15,267 bases of DNA from Cyclobacteriaceae bacterium (GTDB lineage: Bacteria > Bacteroidota > Bacteroidia > Cytophagales > Cyclobacteriaceae), in assembly GCA_015492915.1 (NCBI GenBank), contig WGED01000050.1, forward strand, positions 1 through 15,267, read 5' to 3'. Below are positions 5,038 to 13,100 of the stretch, piece by piece. Below the pieces are notes generated by a model. It worked only from the letters and a program-made list of their open reading frames with translations. It ran no database searches and was not told the origin of the DNA. Within the stretch, counting starts at the first letter, position 1, and each line of letters opens with the position of its first letter. A program made the position numbers and the translations under genes.

Positions 5038-7014
5038 ATAAGCCTCGTTGAAAATATTTTGCCCGCTGATATTGATGCTGAACCAGGTAAAATTATACCC
5101 TGCATACAGGTTGACGACATTCCAGGCAGGGGTACCGCCGGGTGCTATCCGGTCATCGGCCTCATCGCCGGAGGAAAGGCGATCCTGCTTTCCGGCAAAG
5201 ACCCATTCGCCCATATACCAAAGGTTATTGATAATGTCGCCCCGCAAACCAAGACGGCCGAAAAGGGGTGGAATGCGTCGCATGGGTTCATCTTTGCTGA
5301 TATTCTGACCAAAGGTATAAGCCATATTTCCGAAAGCCACCAGCGAACGAGTCACCCTGGCTTCAAGCTCCAATTCCCCGCCGTAGATCACCGCCTCGTC
5401 CACGTTCCGCCTTTTATACACTTTGTACCCGTCGAGCGAATCCTTGCCGTTGTATGTTGCGGGCACATTCACGATCAGGTCATTGAGCTTGTTGTGGAAA
5501 ATGTGTGCGGCACCCGAGATATCGTCGTACTTGAACTTATACCCGATTTCTTTATTCCACGATGTCTCCGGCTTCAGATCGTATGCGGGCACCTCATAGC
5601 GAAAATCCGCAATACCGAAACTCGATACATCATTGATATTGGGCGCTCTGAATGAAGAGTTGATATTGGCCGTCAAATGATGATGTTCATTCAGTTTGAA
5701 CACAGCACCGAAGTTCCCGACCAGCGCATCGGGCCTGACGGTTGTATTGCCGAAGGTAGTGTCCTCTACCTGCAACTGCACAAAATTATAGCGCAACCCG
5801 GCAGTCAACTCCCATCGATTCAGGTCAAAATTATGAAGTGTATAAATAGCGAGATTGTCATAGCGTGAGCCATCGGGATAGAGACCTCTGCCCTGTGTAT
5901 CTTCGCCCGTCTCCTTATTTACCGTTTGTGCCGTGCTGGCAACATTGTCATGATATAGTTCCACACCTGAAGAAGCGGTCCATTTTTTACTGAAATCAGA
6001 AAAAAATTCGATATTCGCCCCGAAGGTGTTTACCTCATCCCGCTCTGTTACAAACTCGGGGGAGCCGGTCTTTTGCTTTTCGCGCACCTCGAGGGAATTT
6101 TGCCATGATACGGTATAGCGTACCCCCGAGAAGAATTTGCTGTCGTAAGAGGATTCCAGTCGCAGATAGGCCAGATCTCGCTCCTGCGGATTGAAATTGT
6201 AAATACTGTAGTCTCCCGGCACAACCTTATGGTAAAGCGGGACTTCCATCTGCTTCAGGTGCTGCCAGCCCCCCGTGAGCTTGTGCCTGTTTTTAATCTT
6301 TAAAATACCTTTAAAATCCATGGAATATTCACGATATCCTGTCGGTGTCAGAGTACCCAGGTCGCCGCCGGCTTTGATATCACCGAAATTTTTATAGGTT
6401 CCGCCAGCGAGGACCGCCCACTTTTTCCCTCCTGCATTGATCGTGGCCCTGCCTGTACCTTCCATGTTGGACGACCAGTATTTACCGTAAAGGCTGCCCC
6501 CTATCTTCACGCCATCATCAGAAAATTCGGGATCGGTCGACAAAAGATGGATCGTACCACCGATGGCGTCGGAGCCGTATTGTACCGAGCCCGATCCCCG
6601 CAGCACTTCAATGTGGGAGACCATCAGCGGATCAATGGTATTGAGATATTGATTGGGGCCTGAACGGTAAGTGGAATTATTCATGCGAATGCCATCAACC
6701 ATCAGCAAAGTCTGATAGCCTGTGAGCCCGCGCACAAAAGCCGACCCGCCACCGTGATTCGTCTTCTGCATCCACACGCCAGACACATACGACAATGCCT
6801 GTGGCATGGACATGGGCGAAATGGCATTTAACTGCGCCCTGCCTAGGTAGGCGATCGATTCGGGTCTCTTAAAATCATTCGTCTCATAGCGCTGAGCCGA
6901 GATAATGACGGCGTTATTAATAAAAATAGTGGTGACAGAATCGGATTCATCTCCTTCCGCCTGCAGACCGGATACTGCGCACACCCACAGCAAAAAAAAC
7001 AGCGTTTTTTTCAT
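5014..7014 (-). CDS. TonB-dependent outer-membrane receptor, C-terminus frameshifted
   Basis: This 666-residue receptor would take up a siderophore, heme, cobalamin or similar ligand across the outer membrane using TonB energy. A signal peptide (residues 1-19, MKKTLFFLLWVCAVSGLQA) is followed by the plug domain at about 35-160, with LNAISPMSMPQALSYVSGV, FVRGLTGYQTLLMVDGIRMN and IEVLRGSGSVQYGSDAIGGTI. The 22-stranded barrel follows and carries an FRAP box (SSFRAPNINDVSSF) and YDLKPETSWNKEIGY. No N-terminal carboxypeptidase-like domain is present, unlike SusC. The open frame ends prematurely at ACTAPG. An apparent 2-bp insertion at 5031-5037 displaces about 17 residues of the last strand, so the corrected gene would span 4961-7014. 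It lies on the same strand as the efflux operon but 259 bp away. The ligand is not identifiable. Confidence 0.92.
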   Translation of the reverse strand: MKKTLFFLLWVCAVSGLQAEGDESDSVTTIFINNAVIISAQRYETNDFKRPESIAYLGRAQLNAISPMSMPQALSYVSGVWMQKTNHGGGSAFVRGLTGYQTLLMVDGIRMNNSTYRSGPNQYLNTIDPLMVSHIEVLRGSGSVQYGSDAIGGTIHLLSTDPEFSDDGVKIGGSLYGKYWSSNMEGTGRATINAGGKKWAVLAGGTYKNFGDIKAGGDLGTLTPTGYREYSMDFKGILKIKNRHKLTGGWQHLKQMEVPLYHKVVPGDYSIYNFNPQERDLAYLRLESSYDSKFFSGVRYTVSWQNSLEVREKQKTGSPEFVTERDEVNTFGANIEFFSDFSKKWTASSGVELYHDNVASTAQTVNKETGEDTQGRGLYPDGSRYDNLAIYTLHNFDLNRWELTAGLRYNFVQLQVEDTTFGNTTVRPDALVGNFGAVFKLNEHHHLTANINSSFRAPNINDVSSFGIADFRYEVPAYDLKPETSWNKEIGYKFKYDDISGAAHIFHNKLNDLIVNVPATYNGKDSLDGYKVYKRRNVDEAVIYGGELELEARVTRSLVAFGNMAYTFGQNISKDEPMRRIPPLFGRLGLRGDIINNLWYMGEWVFAGKQDRLSSGDEADDRIAPGGTPAWNVVNLYAGYNFTWFSINISGQNIFNEAYRACTAPG

Positions 7015-7080
7015 GGCTGAGTTTTTACGTACAAAAATGAATTTAAATGGAACAGTAATTCAACAATCCCTGATAGTCTG

Positions 7081-7088
7081 CAAAGATA
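7081..7088 (-). promoter_or_regulatory. Candidate -7 element upstream of the TonB-dependent receptor
   Basis: On the minus strand this reads TATCTTTG, an exact match to the Bacteroidota -7 consensus TAnnTTTG, 66 nt before the receptor ATG. No good TTTG -33 element was found at the expected spacing. A GCCTT-TT-AAGGC inverted repeat (7098-7109) lies just upstream. No cobalamin riboswitch hallmarks were seen in this 259-bp leader. Confidence 0.35.
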
Positions 7089-7273
7089 TATTCTTTGCCT
7101 TAAAAGGCCGGCTGCGCGCAAAATAAAAATCGATGAAGAAACGATTATTTGAGAAGTGAGGTCGGTGGATTCATATTAAACCCAGAGGGGTAATATTACC
7201 GCTTATTATCAGATCATCATTTAGCCCGGTGATGCCTCACCCCCCTGGTTGGTTGTTCGGTTGATCAATCTTC

Positions 7274-8650
7274 TTATTTGTTTTCTTTGTTCTTATCCTG
7301 TTCTTCTTTGATCACGACAAGAGCGCCATCTTTCAACTTTTTGGATACCGCGATAAACGGCCCCTTGATCACTTTATCTCCTTCTTTCACGCCCTTGATG
7401 ATTTCGATATGTTCAAAATCGCTGATGCCTGTCTCAACTTCCACCATTTTGGCCTTTCCGTCATCAAATAAAAAGACGACCTCCACGCTCTCTTCTTCTT
7501 TGCCTGAAGTTTCAGCATCCGATGTGTCAACCTTCTCTTCGTCAGACTTTTCCCCTTCCTCCTCCATTTCTGCTTTGGGATTTCGTGTCGTAACTGCCGC
7601 CAGGGGTATCATCAGTACGTCATCTTTTATCGCCGTCGTGATATCGACACTGGCAGTCATTCCCGGACGGAAGGGTGATACCATGCCTTTTTCCTTGATC
7701 AGATCTTCATAGGAATCATTCAAAATTCTTATCCGTACCTCAAATTCCGTAACGGCATCGGGCGACACTTTGTCATTGGCTGTATTGGCAATATTGGTAA
7801 CCACACCTTTGAACTTTCTGTCCAGATGCGAGTAGGAATCCACATCGATTGAGGCAGTATCGCCGATGTGCACACGAATGATATCATTCTCATTCACGTC
7901 AACACGTGCTTCCATTTTCGTAAGATCTGCAATGCGCAACATCTCTGTTCCTGCCATCTGCACAGTTCCTACCACGCGCTCACCCAGCTCTACGTTGAGC
8001 TTGGAAATAATGCCCGAGATAGGTGCGAAAATGGTGGTAAAGCGAAGATTTTCCTCTGCTTCCTTGACAGATGCCTTGGCGCTCGCCACAATGAACTCGG
8101 CAGCTTTTTCGTACTGCCTTGCTGAAACCAGGTCGCTTTTTGCAATCTTATAGTTGGCTTCGGACAACTCAAAATCTGCATCGGAGATCACATTCTCCTC
8201 TCTCAACTGCTTATTTCTCTTGTATTCTCTTTCCGCTCTGATCAGTTGTGCCTCAGCCCTGGCCACCCTCGCTTTAGCTTCGGCCAGGTTGGCTCTTTGC
8301 TGATTGAGGTTTGCCCTGGCACGCTCCAGCGCCGACTGATAAATATCCGGCCTGATCTTTATGAGCAAGTCACCTTGCTGTACAGAATCGCCTTCTTCCA
8401 CATTCAGCGCGATGATCTCACCGGATACATCGGGAGATATCTTTACCTCATACACGGGCTGTATCATGCCCGAGGCGCTGACTGTCTCTATGATCCTCCC
8501 ATATTTAGCCTCTGCCACTTCAACCTCTATCTCCTTTTCTTTACCAAGCCATCCCTGTTGCTTGCCGATGAGCGCGATCACAATCAGCACCACCACCAGT
8601 CCGACGAGAATGTATAATACTTTGTTGGATTTATTTTGCTTCATTGCCAT
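7274..8650 (-). CDS. HlyD/MacA-type periplasmic adaptor subunit of an efflux pump
   Basis: The 458-residue product is a membrane-fusion protein that would bridge an inner-membrane transporter to the TolC-like protein encoded just upstream. An N-terminal membrane anchor spans residues 11-28. The first lipoyl half-motif is at about 67-99 (VKISPDVSGEIIALNVEEGD...). A long alpha-helical hairpin runs over about 102-204, rich in A, E, R and K. The second lipoyl half is at 206-225 (TTIFAPISGIISKLNVELGE). Beta-barrel and membrane-proximal domains follow (FRPGMTASVDI near 327-337). A strongly acidic low-complexity insert (about 361-389) interrupts the last domain, and the tail is highly charged. The start could be the ATG at 8650 or 8644. 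The tolC-like stop codon is 6 nt upstream, so the pair is an operon. Confidence 0.93.
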   Translation of the reverse strand: MAMKQNKSNKVLYILVGLVVVLIVIALIGKQQGWLGKEKEIEVEVAEAKYGRIIETVSASGMIQPVYEVKISPDVSGEIIALNVEEGDSVQQGDLLIKIRPDIYQSALERARANLNQQRANLAEAKARVARAEAQLIRAEREYKRNKQLREENVISDADFELSEANYKIAKSDLVSARQYEKAAEFIVASAKASVKEAEENLRFTTIFAPISGIISKLNVELGERVVGTVQMAGTEMLRIADLTKMEARVDVNENDIIRVHIGDTASIDVDSYSHLDRKFKGVVTNIANTANDKVSPDAVTEFEVRIRILNDSYEDLIKEKGMVSPFRPGMTASVDITTAIKDDVLMIPLAAVTTRNPKAEMEEEGEKSDEEKVDTSDAETSGKEEESVEVVFLFDDGKAKMVEVETGISDFEHIEIIKGVKEGDKVIKGPFIAVSKKLKDGALVVIKEEQDKNKENK

Positions 8651-8656
8651 GGTTTA

Positions 8657-10108
8657 TCAAAAAGTTAAAGGGTTGCCTAAATAGAAATCGAGCACTTTGA
8701 GTTTGAAGATATAGTCAAACTTGGCCCTGACGAGGTTTGACCTAGCGGAAAATAAATTGAAAGTAGCCAACTGGTAATCAACATAGTTGGCGGCGCCGAG
8801 ATTATAGCTCCTCTCCGTAGCGCGGAATGATTCTTCCAGTGCCTCCACCTGCTTCTGCGCGGCGTTATATACTTTGACTGCCGCCAGGGCGTCGTTATAC
8901 GCCCTTTCAATAGTTTGTCTTAAAACATTTCGCGTATCTTCAGCGGCAATTTCGGCCATTTCTTTCTCGATTTTAGCCCGCTGCACATTTGCGCTTATCT
9001 GCCATCCGTTAAATATCGGTATCCCGATGTTGAAACCCGCGGACCAGCTTCTGTTATCCTGCCATTGGGATGGAATATTTTTTACTTCCCGTATGGGAAT
9101 TTCTCTCTGAACGGGAAACGCATTAACGAGTTGAGTGGGGTTATCTTTGAGATATCCGATGGTGCCGGGATCGTCAATAATAATCTGTTTCTCACCTGTA
9201 AAAGATTGGTTCTGGTCGGAATAATTGGTGAAAAACTGCCCCTGGATACCGATAGTAGGGATGTGGGCACCTTTTGCAATTTTTACTCCCATCTCCGCAC
9301 TCACGATTTTCAGGTCAGCAGCCTTTATCTCGGGCTGAGTGGCTTCGGCCTGCTTAAATACCTCGCTTACGGAATATGCCACAAATTCATAATTGTCTTG
9401 CCCAAAATCCGGCGTCACGATATCGAAATCTTCTTCAGCCGGTATCTGGAGGTACTGCTTTAGCTGGAGGATGGCCAGATCCACGTCATTCTGGGCGTTG
9501 ATCACTTCCACTTCATTGCTCGCTGCCTGAGACTGGAGGTCGAGTAAATTGGTTCTTGGCAAAGCGCCGGCATTTACCTGCTTCTCAGTCTGCTCCAACT
9601 GGGTGAGGGTGGTGTTCAGCTTTTCTTTGGCATTTTCGAGTAATTCCCTGTTAAAGATAATCTGCAGATAACCGAAGACAATATCAAGCGCCACATCATT
9701 CTTTGATTTTTGCAGGTCGTAATTGCTGGCAAGGATATCGGTTTTGTACCTCTTAATCGTCCTGACCTGTCTTGAACCGTTGTACAGTATCATCTGAGAG
9801 GTGGCATTGGCCCCATTCGAATTGATCCTCTGGTTTGTAAACAAGTTGGTCGTGGGGTCAATAGACCGGCCCCAGCGCCAGCTATTATAAATGTTCATGC
9901 TGAGTGTCGGCAACCGGCTCAGCCTGCTTTGCTTGAGAAGGATTTCATTATTTCTCATAGTCAGCTCAGCACGGCGCACATTAAGGTTATTGTCGAAAGC
10001 GAAATTAATGCATTCTTCAAGAGTCCATTTCTTGATATCCTGAGCACCGGCAAAGCCGGTGGAAAAAATGAACAGGACCATAATGGTGAAATATTGTTTG
10101 ATTTTCAT
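8657..10108 (-). CDS. TolC-family outer-membrane efflux protein
   Basis: The 483-residue protein has a signal peptide (about residues 1-22, ending GFAGAQ). The typical OEP start WTLEECINFAFDNNLNVRRAEL follows. Two long helical repeats hold the coiled-coil tunnel segments (about 150-215 and 375-455) with intervening beta-strand parts. Conserved features of the Bacteroidota branch include NIYNSWRWGRSIDPTTN and SWSAGFNIGIPIFNGW. The protein would trimerise as the outer-membrane exit duct of a tripartite pump, docking with the adaptor encoded 6 nt downstream. No ABC or RND inner-membrane component follows. The 131-bp region upstream is shared with the divergent aminotransferase-family gene. The substrate is unknown. 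Confidence 0.94.
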   Translation of the reverse strand: MKIKQYFTIMVLFIFSTGFAGAQDIKKWTLEECINFAFDNNLNVRRAELTMRNNEILLKQSRLSRLPTLSMNIYNSWRWGRSIDPTTNLFTNQRINSNGANATSQMILYNGSRQVRTIKRYKTDILASNYDLQKSKNDVALDIVFGYLQIIFNRELLENAKEKLNTTLTQLEQTEKQVNAGALPRTNLLDLQSQAASNEVEVINAQNDVDLAILQLKQYLQIPAEEDFDIVTPDFGQDNYEFVAYSVSEVFKQAEATQPEIKAADLKIVSAEMGVKIAKGAHIPTIGIQGQFFTNYSDQNQSFTGEKQIIIDDPGTIGYLKDNPTQLVNAFPVQREIPIREVKNIPSQWQDNRSWSAGFNIGIPIFNGWQISANVQRAKIEKEMAEIAAEDTRNVLRQTIERAYNDALAAVKVYNAAQKQVEALEESFRATERSYNLGAANYVDYQLATFNLFSARSNLVRAKFDYIFKLKVLDFYLGNPLTF

Positions 10109-10239
10109 AGAGCGTCAGAATTTTGGTTTTTACCTATATTGCATAAGAACCGGTTAACTTGTCATGCCAAATCCAAGTCAAGATTAATTAATAATTTTAA
10201 GGGCTCTAATATTTAATTTATAAAAGGTAAAATGCTTAC

Positions 10240-11055
10240 ATGAAGGCTATTATTAATGGAAATATCCATGAGCGGCAAGATGCTTCACGCCCGTTTCCTG
10301 ACCGGGGTTTCCGGTTTGGCGACGGACTTTTTGAATCCATCGCTGTTATGCATGAAAATCCCAGGTTACTATCCTGGCACCTGGAGCGTCTGGCGGAAGG
10401 TTCGAAAGTACTAAAACTCCATGCAGAAGAGATTCTGAAAGAAGACAGGATAACAAATGAAATCCTGCAGTTGAAAGAGGCAAACAAGATTGAAGGTGAT
10501 GCAAAAGCGCGTCTGTACCTATACAGAACCGGAGGCGGATTGTACAGCCCTGAAAGCTCCTCGGCACATTACATTATCACCATAGAAAGTGCAGAATTCA
10601 AGAAAAATGCTTTGATTCCCATGGCGGGCTTCGCCGAAAAAGCCGTTAATTGCGAGACGATTTACTCGCGTTTCAAAACACTGAACGCGCTAAACTTCGT
10701 AATCGCCGGACTAGAAAAAAAAAACCAAAAATGGGATGAAATTATTATCCTTGACATTCACGGTAATATTTCGGAAGCACTGAGTTCCAATATATTCTGG
10801 CGGCACGGAAGCCACTATTTTACTCCTCCCCTTTCCACAGGTTGTGTGGCAGGTGTCATGCGCCGCAGGGTCATCGAAAAATTGAAAAATACAGGAGCAA
10901 TCGTGTATGAAAAGTCGATCACGAAAGAGGGATTGTTAATGGCCGACAGTATTTTTACAACAAATTCCATGGGAATCAGGCATATAGAAAGGATCAAGGA
11001 TAGGCAATTCGCGGTAGATAAAAAAATCGCCGGTCTTGCCAATGAACTGGATTGA
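10240..11055 (+). CDS. Aminotransferase class IV enzyme (PabC / 4-amino-4-deoxychorismate lyase-like)
   Basis: The 271-residue protein is a fold-type IV PLP enzyme. The RGFRFGDGLFES segment (residues 22-33) is the family signature near the N-terminus. The Schiff-base lysine is K146 in SRFKTLNALNFV. E179 in GNISEALSSNIFW contacts the PLP ring nitrogen, and TPPLSTGCVAGVMRR (195-209) binds phosphate. The length and pattern fit aminodeoxychorismate lyase, which forms p-aminobenzoate for folate, better than branched-chain aminotransferases (over 300 residues). D-amino-acid transaminase remains possible, and no pabA/pabB is adjacent, so the symbol is left empty. The start ATG at 10240 is preceded by AAAGG about 12 nt upstream. 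It converges with the next gene with 1 nt between stop codons. Confidence 0.88.
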   Translation: MKAIINGNIHERQDASRPFPDRGFRFGDGLFESIAVMHENPRLLSWHLERLAEGSKVLKLHAEEILKEDRITNEILQLKEANKIEGDAKARLYLYRTGGGLYSPESSSAHYIITIESAEFKKNALIPMAGFAEKAVNCETIYSRFKTLNALNFVIAGLEKKNQKWDEIIILDIHGNISEALSSNIFWRHGSHYFTPPLSTGCVAGVMRRRVIEKLKNTGAIVYEKSITKEGLLMADSIFTTNSMGIRHIERIKDRQFAVDKKIAGLANELD

Positions 11056-11056
11056 C

Positions 11057-11629
11057 CTATTCCTTAGGCACTTCTCCTTCCACATGTATGTCGGTAATAT
11101 CAAGATAATCTTCTATCTTGTTTTCTATAAATCTTGCCTGCGGTATTGACTCCAACCCTTTGACCAAAGTTATCGCACTTTGATTTTTGAGGATTACATT
11201 GACTTGAAAAGTAGCGACCAGCAAATAATATCTGTTCACGCCTCTCTGCTGGGTGACGTATAGTTGGGTCACGTCATCCTTCTTCAACTCAAGATTTTTT
11301 TTTAATGGTAAGGGGCCGTGCTTTACAGATATTCTTTCTTTGGTTACATGAATAATGGTTTTGTTCAGCACCCTTGCCAGAGAATAATAAAAGATGTAAA
11401 GGGCCAATGCAATCAATATGATGACGGGAATTGTGAGTTGTTGGAAATCGCCCGCGATGTAATCGGATCTGATCAGGAAATAAGCACAAAAAGGCACTAC
11501 AATCAGAAATGCGACATACTTTGGGCTGTACCAATTGTATTCCAGTTCAAGACTTGCAGCTTCTTCCCGCAACTTCATGTTTTTCGGGATTTCCGCCGGC
11601 CCCATTTTTATTTTTATGCTTTCGACCAT
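11057..11629 (-). CDS. Two-helix membrane protein with a possible bacterial PH-like domain
   Basis: The 190-residue protein begins with a charged cytoplasmic segment of about 35 residues. Two membrane helices follow (about 37-54, VAFLIVVPFCAYFLI, and 66-88, LTIPVIILIALALYIFYYSL). The remaining ~100 residues form a soluble domain with alternating short strands (TIIHVTKERISVKHGPLPLKK, DVTQLYVTQQRG, YYLLVATFQVNVILKN) and a final helix. The organisation, two helices then a beta-rich domain of about 100 residues, resembles bacterial PH-domain membrane proteins. This is a resemblance by eye and the family is not certain. The gene lies 1 nt from the convergent aminotransferase stop codon. No function can be named. 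Confidence 0.75.
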   Translation of the reverse strand: MVESIKIKMGPAEIPKNMKLREEAASLELEYNWYSPKYVAFLIVVPFCAYFLIRSDYIAGDFQQLTIPVIILIALALYIFYYSLARVLNKTIIHVTKERISVKHGPLPLKKNLELKKDDVTQLYVTQQRGVNRYYLLVATFQVNVILKNQSAITLVKGLESIPQARFIENKIEDYLDITDIHVEGEVPKE

Positions 11630-11802
11630 AAACCGATTATTCTTCGCTTAATTATACGAAAATTCCGTAAGACGTCTCTATCCTTGGGGCAAATATTCAT
11701 AAAAACAACCATCCTTTTTTTCCGCTTTTCCTGGTCTTCACCGAAAGTGGGCTTATCATTGAAATAAATAAATGTATTTTTTACCTTTAATCTCAAAATC
11801 AG

Positions 11803-11820
11803 CTATATTCTACTATATTC
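11803..11820. promoter_or_regulatory. Direct repeat CTATATTC x2, 10-bp period, upstream of galK
   Basis: CTATATTC occurs at 11803-11810 and 11813-11820, one helical turn apart and just ahead of the leader frame and galK. It could be part of the galK promoter (TATATTCT as a weak -7 element) or a binding site for a regulator, or chance in AT-rich DNA. Confidence 0.2.
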
Positions 11821-11827
11821 AGAACAA

Positions 11828-11905
11828 ATGAAACAACCCCCTCAGTGCTACTCCAACGTCTCAGATGGCATGGACAGCCTGATAAAAGCAATGAAAAGAA
11901 TGTAA
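11828..11905 (+). CDS. Possible 25-codon leader frame ending 2 nt before galK
   Basis: An ATG at 11828 opens a frame of 25 codons (MKQPPQCYSNVSDGMD, then SLIKAMKRM) that stops with TAA at 11903-11905. The galK ATG is at 11908. The spacing would favour translational coupling or a regulatory upstream frame. It is too short to judge by composition, has no clear ribosome-binding site, and may be chance. Confidence 0.25.
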   Translation: MKQPPQCYSNVSDGMDSLIKAMKRM

Positions 11906-11907
11906 TT

Positions 11908-13056
11908 ATGTTATCCGAAAAAATCAGAAAAAAATTCGAGGCCACCTTTGACAAAAAGCCGCTGCTCGTCAGATCACCGGGACGGATCAATATGATCGGT
12001 GAGCATACCGACTATAATGAGGGATTTGTGATGCCGGCGGCCATAGACAAGGAGATTATTTGCGCCATCAGCCCGAACTATAACAATAAATGCACATTGA
12101 TAGCCTATGACCTTGATGACGAGTATGAATTTGATATTACAAAATACGAGAAATCCGAAAAGGGATGGCCAAACTATATCCTGGGTGTGATAGAACAATT
12201 TCAGAAGCGGGATATGGAAATCAGAGGTTTCGATTGTGTGTTCGGTGGTGATATCCCGCTCGGGGCGGGTTTGTCGTCTTCGGCGGCCCTTGAATGCGCA
12301 TTCGCCTACAGCTTTAACCATATGTTTGATACCAGTCTCAGCAAGCTTGAGATAGTAAAGTTAGCTCAGGCAGCCGAGAATGAGTTTGTTGGCGTCAAAT
12401 GCGGGATCATGGACCAGTTCGCCAGCGTACATGGCAAACAGGATAAGGTGTTCAGGCTCGATTGCAGGTCGCTTGATTACGAATATTACAACATGGTGCT
12501 CAGCGACTACAGACTGGTGCTGTGCGACACGGGCGTGAAGCACTCGTTGGCCTCTTCAGAATATAACACACGGCGACAGGAGTGTGAAACAGGCGTAGCC
12601 ATTTTGCAGCAATACCATCCTGAGATCAAATCCCTGAGAGATGCCTCCGTCGAACTGTTGGAGAAATATCACGATGAATTTGATGATAATGTTTATCGGC
12701 GATGTAAATATGTGATCGAAGAGAATGACCGCGTGCTGGAATGCTGCGATATGTTGAAAAAGGGTGATCTGGAAGGTTTTGGTGAAAATATGTATAAAAC
12801 TCATGAAGGGCTCAGCAAAGAATATGAAGTGAGCTGCAGGGAGCTTGACTTCCTCTATGAAAAAGCGAGGAATTCGGGCATGGTGATAGGAGCCCGCATG
12901 ATGGGAGGCGGCTTCGGCGGTTGCACGATCAACATTGTGAAAATCGAAAGGCTCGATGAATTCATCGGACACATGACCGGAGCTTATGAAGATGAATTGG
13001 GGCTCGAATTAAAAACCTATATCGTGAAGATTGAGAACGGAACGGGGAAGATCTGA
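11908..13056 (+). CDS. galK: Galactokinase
   Basis: The 382-residue GHMP-family kinase phosphorylates alpha-D-galactose to galactose-1-phosphate in the Leloir pathway. The galactokinase signature GRINMIGEHTDYNEG is at 25-39, the phosphate-binding loop GGDIPLGAGLSSSAALE at 113-129, and the catalytic-base region GIMDQFAS at 166-173 (D169). The C-terminal GHMP motif MMGGGFGGCTIN is at 331-342. All three GHMP motifs are intact and the length is normal for the family. A GTG at 11845 would extend the frame by 21 residues upstream of the usual family start (LSEKIRKKFEATF), so the ATG at 11908 was chosen. galT follows after 44 nt, presumably as an operon. No galE or mutarotase gene is in the window. 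Confidence 0.96.
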   Translation: MLSEKIRKKFEATFDKKPLLVRSPGRINMIGEHTDYNEGFVMPAAIDKEIICAISPNYNNKCTLIAYDLDDEYEFDITKYEKSEKGWPNYILGVIEQFQKRDMEIRGFDCVFGGDIPLGAGLSSSAALECAFAYSFNHMFDTSLSKLEIVKLAQAAENEFVGVKCGIMDQFASVHGKQDKVFRLDCRSLDYEYYNMVLSDYRLVLCDTGVKHSLASSEYNTRRQECETGVAILQQYHPEIKSLRDASVELLEKYHDEFDDNVYRRCKYVIEENDRVLECCDMLKKGDLEGFGENMYKTHEGLSKEYEVSCRELDFLYEKARNSGMVIGARMMGGGFGGCTINIVKIERLDEFIGHMTGAYEDELGLELKTYIVKIENGTGKI

Positions 13057-13100
13057 GCCCATCTGATAACCAACACTAAAAACCATTAAAATCTCATAGC

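Noticed and set aside
7015..7273. Cobalamin or other riboswitch upstream of the TonB-dependent receptor
   Set aside because: No B12-box or other recognisable riboswitch core was seen on the minus strand. Only a -7-like promoter element and a short inverted repeat are supported.
11845..11907. Extended galK start at the GTG at 11845
   Set aside because: The added 21 residues do not resemble galactokinase N-termini. The ATG at 11908 matches the usual family start.
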